Of a stretch of DNA of 64,000 nucleotides, positions 59,229 to 64,000 are shown in pieces. How positions within the stretch are numbered: position 1 is the stretch's first letter; each line of letters starts with the position of its first letter. Both the position numbers and the translations under genes were made by a program. The stretch covers positions 30,282,761 through 30,346,760 of the forward strand of contig JAPTYO010000008.1 of NCBI GenBank assembly GCA_036873135.1. The letters run 5' to 3'. Source of the DNA: Clarkia xantiana subsp. parviflora. Its lineage: Eukaryota > Streptophyta > Magnoliopsida > Myrtales > Onagraceae. The notes under the pieces are model-generated. The model saw only the letters and a program-made list of their open reading frames with translations, made no database searches and was not told where the DNA came from.

Positions 59229-61716
59229 CAAAATGTTAAATATGTATAATAATTAATAAAAAAAAAATATTATGTGACACATGTAAAAATTAGTATTTAA
59301 AACAACTCTTAACAAAAAAAATATTTATGACGCAGGTAAAAAGTAATCAAAACTTCAGTAGTAAAAGCAAGGAAAAATTGCTTCGGAACTTTATTCAACT
59401 GTGAAATTTTCTGTGAAATTTTCGGAACTATTTTCAAATGTGAAAAATTGCTTCGGAATTATATAAACTGTGAAATTTTCTGTGAAAATTTAATCGAAAG
59501 TACATTTAATCAACGTGGCATTTACTCTTCTTTGCAAGTAAATTAGTCTGTCATTATTTTTCCAGTTTTTCCCTCATGTGTCAGCAATTAATATCTATCT
59601 ACCTATTTTATTAAGGTGCCACATGAGTTTTAGATATTTATCTGTTTATTTGCAAACTTATTATATATTTTTACATAAGAAAAAACTTATGTATATAAGT
59701 TTTAGGAATGATAATACCGAAGCATGAAACAGTAAATGACCATATAAATATATTATTGATTTTTACATTAGAATTGTCGTTTCTTCATGTGATTGAATAT
59801 AATTATATCTCTTTAAATTTTCTATTCTACATGCTTAAAAAAATTAAGAGCAATTTAATTTAGTTCAAATGAAAAAAAAAAAAAAAAAAGATATGAACTT
59901 AGGGTCTTTATGAGAATATGAGTAAAAAACTAAATTTATATTAGTCATTGACCCGTGTTAGATTTGTGTTTTACGTGAGATTTTACTTTGATTAAATTTT
60001 TTTCACAAATATCATTTGTCGGATTTTGTGCGGAATTTTGATTTTTAATTAATAATTTAAAATATATAATATTATTTTAAGACGTTAATTTTATTGATAC
60101 GTATTGAAGTTAGAACCACTGATTGTGTCATTTGACATAATACTACGTATTTGGAACCAGAAGCTCTCTAATTAATTTTAAAATTTAGTATTACTATTTT
60201 CATTATGTGTCATTATCTAATATATTAAGCATAATTATATTGTTTAGATTATAAAATATTGAATTGCATCCATCTTTTTCTATTAGAAGACGTAAAATGG
60301 ATTTTTTTTAAGTGTACTACAATATTAATTATCTTCTTTTTATGACTTGACGAAGAAATTGTTTACCAAAAAAAAAAAGGCTTAACGATGCAAATGACAA
60401 ATTTGGAAAAATAAGAAAAAGAAAACAACCATTGTTGAAGTAGGTCCCACTTGTCCACTTTCACAGAGAAATTCACGGAGACTTTCATAGTCTTTAGCAA
60501 TGCCCTATGTTGAAAAATCAATTACGAAAAATAATATCTACCTATAATAACAAAATAAAAATTAAAACCATAAAAAATGTTATAAGATATAATTTGAAAT
60601 ACTAAGCGGACAACCCTCTATGTATTAAGAAAAAGTTAAACTAATCAAACTAAATATTAAACCTTATAATTCCTGAATGTAGAAAATAATATAAGTATTC
60701 AATAATATATTCTTGGGCAATCACAAGCTATCTAATTATAGATTGGGTAGAAATAAACAAAGATCAAACCCACATACCCAACAATCCAAGCCCATATCAA
60801 TTTATAACAAAACCCTAACTATTCTTGTAGTACATGCCGTACCAAATTTCAAGAGCTCTCCTTCTAGCGGCTTCTATGAACCTTCAAGAAGTTTGTCAAA
60901 AAAAAAAAACAAATCAATTCTTCTTTTCCAATTCTCGAATCGATGCACCAAACCCTGATTCATCTTCTCCAGTCGTTCGTAGTCGCCGCCAATTTGCCGT
61001 CGAAGTAACTGATTCGGAAACTTGTCGTAAACGCCACCTTGAATTGAATCCACACCACAGACTCTTTTCCACCCAACCACGGTGTCGATTTCAACCAGTA
61101 CTTTGCTAATCCGTAAAACTCGATGCATGGCAGAGTACATATGAGTTTCTTGTCTGAATCTCGAGAAGCAGTCATTGTTCTTGAGAAGAATCGACAACTG
61201 GAGGTGTCGATCGTCGGGTTGAATTTGCGAACCGGCTGGAAATGGTAGATCTACGTATTGATTGAAGATAATCACATGTGAGGTATCCTATTATCTTTCA
61301 TTTCCGGCATTCTTGACCAATTGCTCTGTAGAAATTAACCAAATCAGGCGTTTCATATAGGAATAGAAGAACCATTATAATTATGGTCTTCATGCCGCTT
61401 AGATAATGTAAGAGCGGCTCTTCGTCTTCCACGCAACTGATGAGAACGGCTCTTCGGTAGGTGTTTACCTTAATGGCGCTTAGGAAACTGAGAATTTGCA
61501 TTAATTGCACTTAGTAAGTTGCGTCTTAATTTTTATCGGATGCATCATGGAAATTATAATGCTGCTTTTATTTAGGGAATTGAAGAAAGACGTTTCCCGC
61601 AGCTCATAAATCCTCCAGCAACTGAACTTAATCCGTGCATTGAAAATTGCAAATTTGGAAATCCCTAGCTCCTGATTGCATTTGAATTCATCTCGCTACC
61701 TAAATTTATATATATA
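59229..61716. other. AT-rich interior of H1 or host; no gene recognised
   Basis: A-runs (59868-59889) and very AT-rich DNA. 60713-61280 is less AT-rich and open in places on both strands (for example 60874-61275 minus, 133 codons), which could be a captured gene fragment as often found in Helitrons. I do not recognise it. No Rep or helicase motif is seen. Confidence 0.4.
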
Positions 61717-62826
61717 CTAGGTGCTGACCCCGCGCTACGCGCGGGGTGACCTGTTAAAATACAAACGTTAACCTTATATGTAAAAGATTGAAAATCTATT
61801 TTAAGTTTCTTGACTTTAGATATAATATGCATCAAGTCTCTAATTTTCAAAATTGTCGATATTGAGAGCTCTTCTCGACCCGCAGATTGAATATAATTTA
61901 AAATTTTCATAATGCATTGGTTTCAAATTCTTTTATCATCATTCAAATTCATATCGTCATTGTTGTCATATTCACATTCATCAACGGGAAAAGGCCAAAG
62001 CATCCTCATTTTCACTTTGTAGATTAAACTAAATAATAAGAGTGTTGTCTTAGCTCAGCACATAAGATGATTTGTTACAAAAGTGTATAAAAATGCCTAT
62101 CCCACATTACACCATATTGCATTATTCCAAATTATCGAATTTGTGTTAATCACATCTTTAATTTTTCCTCAGGATAGATGAAATTAATGTTGAAATTGCT
62201 AAACTAACCCCGAAATAATGATGTGTAATTAAATTGTGATTTCTTTTATTCTCAATTAAAATGTAATTTCTTAATTTAAGACATAAAAAAGTACACGGTT
62301 GTAAAACTTCTTCAAAGAATATTCAATCTTACCAATTCCAAAATAAATGAAAATATAGATAGATGTATTAGCAAAATAAAATCATAAAAAATATACAAAA
62401 AATATAGATCAATTTTGTTCAATATATATTATGAACAAAGTTACACCTCGTTCATTCAAAAAAAAATCTAATCATTTTAAATTATTAAATAATAACAATA
62501 AATATAACAAATCATTACTATCATTATTCTATTCGACGTAACTGTATAAGGATGAGTTTGTACTAAATAAAATGTATTACAGTATTAAGGTTACATGTTG
62601 TGGCCCTACTATTTCATTATGGGGTTTGAATCGGCCCACGTAAATATTACAGTATCAAACATTGCTAAAAATAATTTGAGTCAAATGTATTCAGCCGAAT
62701 CATTCAGCCAAAATACTCAATTTAGTAGAGTGTGTGCTGATGCGGCAGTCTTAAAATTGCCTTAATTTCTGATGTGGCGGCCTCAAGATTGTTACATCTT
62801 TTTTCTCTTCCTTTATTATATATAGA
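61717..62826 (-). mobile_element. Non-autonomous Helitron H2, 1110 bp
   Basis: The 5' end on the minus strand is TCTATATATAATAAAGGAAG (ending at plus position 62826), preceded by A. The 3' end is a CCCCGCG/CGCGGGG hairpin (61728-61746), 7 bases and CTAG (61717-61720), followed by T. Insertion between A and T with no target duplication fits a Helitron. No Rep/Hel coding. Confidence 0.85.
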
Positions 62827-63189
62827 TAATAATGGATGTTTAAGATAGTGTCGTAACAAATTGATACAAATAAATATAAAACGATATAATATTTTAATTT
62901 TTAACATATTTAGACTTAACTGAAACTCTCTTATTCAAAAAATGTCCATTTAAGATATCAACCTCATGTCCAGTTCAGAACCCACAAGAATAATAAAAGT
63001 GAATCTACTGTGGAATGTGAATAGGCTACATGGATTTGATTTAGCATGCCTTGCTATGTGAATGGCCCAGAAAACAAACTCAGCCCACACTGATAATGAT
63101 GTGGATTAATGAAGGCTGACGTGTCACACAGTGGTAGGTTGATGTGGCACTTTCATATGCACTCTGGATGCTGACGTGGCATCACCAGG

Positions 63190-63373
63190 TTAGTCTTCCA
63201 TCTTTCCTCTTGCTTTATTATATATATAGATTCTCTTTCCATTTGCTTTATTATATATATATATATATATAAATGATGATGTGTCAAAATGTATGAGAAT
63301 GTAAAAGCTGATGTGTCATGATGTAAGAGAGTGGTTCTCTTTCCCTTTGCTTTATTATATATATATAGATAGA
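63190..63373 (-). mobile_element. Two or three Helitron 5' ends side by side
   Basis: TCTATATATATAATAAAGC on the minus strand occurs with its TC at 63230, and a similar end at 63369 or 63373; a third AATAAAGC block at about 63246-63256 has lost its TC in a TA tract. Each is followed by similar DNA with GATGTG or GATGTC motifs, so these are nested or truncated copies of one family. Confidence 0.6.
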
Positions 63374-63395
63374 TAATGATACCATTCACTTGGAA

Positions 63396-63420
63396 CTTAA
63401 TGCACGGGCATAGGACCCTA
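63396..63420 (+). mobile_element. Possible Helitron 3' end on the plus strand
   Basis: GCACGGGCATAGGACCCTAG followed by T is typical of plant Helitron 3' ends, but the left arm of the hairpin is missing. Confidence 0.4.
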
Positions 63421-63930
63421 GTAGTTTTTTAATTGATAGATAGTGTAATTATTAATGAGTGAGGATTTATGGTGTAGTCATTTTTTTTACAAATTTAATA
63501 TAGACTGGATTTGCTATAATCCTTTAAAAGTATCCATGCTTTAAACTTATTTTTGCAAATATTTTATTTATAATTTTACCTAAAAATTTGTAAAATTAAA
63601 CTAAATAATCACAATGGTTATAAAGTGAATTTTAAGATTTTTTTTAATTTAAATGTTAATGTTTACATTGTAGAAAATAAAAATAACAGTTTTTAAAAAA
63701 AAACACAAAAAAAAAATATTCGGAGGCAAAAATAAAAATGAAATAATTACTAATAAGAGACATAGTATAATGGTCTTAAAATTAAAATAATTTCTAAACA
63801 AAAATAATGCATAAAAGCACCAATACTTTAAAATGATGTTAGACAAACCGAGAACCCTAGAAGTTTTTTAATTGATAGATAGTGTAATTATTAATGAGTG
63901 AGGATTTATGGTGTAATTTTTTTTTTTACA
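63412..63930 (+). repeat. ~85-bp direct repeats
   Basis: 'accctag.agttttttaattg' and 'gatagatagtgtaattatta' through 'gaggatttatggtgta' occur at about 63412-63495 and 63851-63930. The DNA between and after is AT-rich with no gene seen. Confidence 0.75.
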
Positions 63931-64000
63931 AATTTGATGATTAAATTTAATACGTGATGTGTCAAACTTGTCATAGTCTTATTGGAAGACCGGTCGATGT

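Noticed and set aside
60834..61275. Host gene in the Helitron region
   Set aside because: Open on both strands but without a recognisable domain, splice pattern or start context; left as a possible captured fragment.

Overview
The window is a block of plant nuclear heterochromatin made almost entirely of nested transposable elements. I see no intact host gene, rRNA, tRNA or CRISPR array. A flowering plant, probably a dicot, is indicated by copia elements primed by initiator tRNA-Met, Tat-lineage Ty3/gypsy elements with two RNase H domains and antisense spliced ORFs, Helitron ends of plant type (TC...hairpin-CTAG) and a foldback MITE. The species cannot be named from the sequence.

Layout. 1-5131: decayed Ty1/copia remnant on the minus strand. 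5131-21628: a host segment carrying a relic that resembles a kinesin gene. It is present four times because of a roughly 4.55-kb tandem amplification; the first copy is cut by a Tat-element fragment (6822-9243) followed by a 605-bp MITE (9244-9848). 21629-49960: one copia element (here 'C2', plus strand, TSD CATTG, same family as 1-5131). It is split by three younger insertions: a gag-only gypsy element 'G2-A' in its 5' LTR (21728-30425, TSD GGGCC), a 1.67-kb TRIM-like element (32563-34236, TSD GTTAC) and a 9.4-kb Tat gypsy 'G1' (36393-45803, minus strand, TSD ATAAT). 49997-58899: a second, structurally complete gag-only gypsy 'G2-B' (TSD TACAT), inserted 36 bp beyond the right border of C2. 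58900-64000: AT-rich DNA with nested non-autonomous Helitrons.

How the parts relate. G1 has recognisable protease, RT, two RNase H domains and integrase, but has lost nearly all of gag and carries stops and a frameshift. G2 has a gag-like ORF and no pol. G1 and G2 share the LTR 5' terminus, primer-binding site and polypurine tract, so G2 looks like a passenger mobilised by a G1-like Tat family. C2 and its inverted partner both lack protease and integrase and were disabled by different stop codons.

The most unusual structures are: the 5' end of G2-A, whose LTR is replaced by an inverted copy of the LTR's own end, forming a perfect 24-bp hairpin stem, yet flanked by a normal TSD; the tandem amplification that carried host DNA plus half a retrotransposon; the antisense, apparently spliced ORF inside G1; and an internally duplicated zinc-finger-like module in the G2 gag-like protein.
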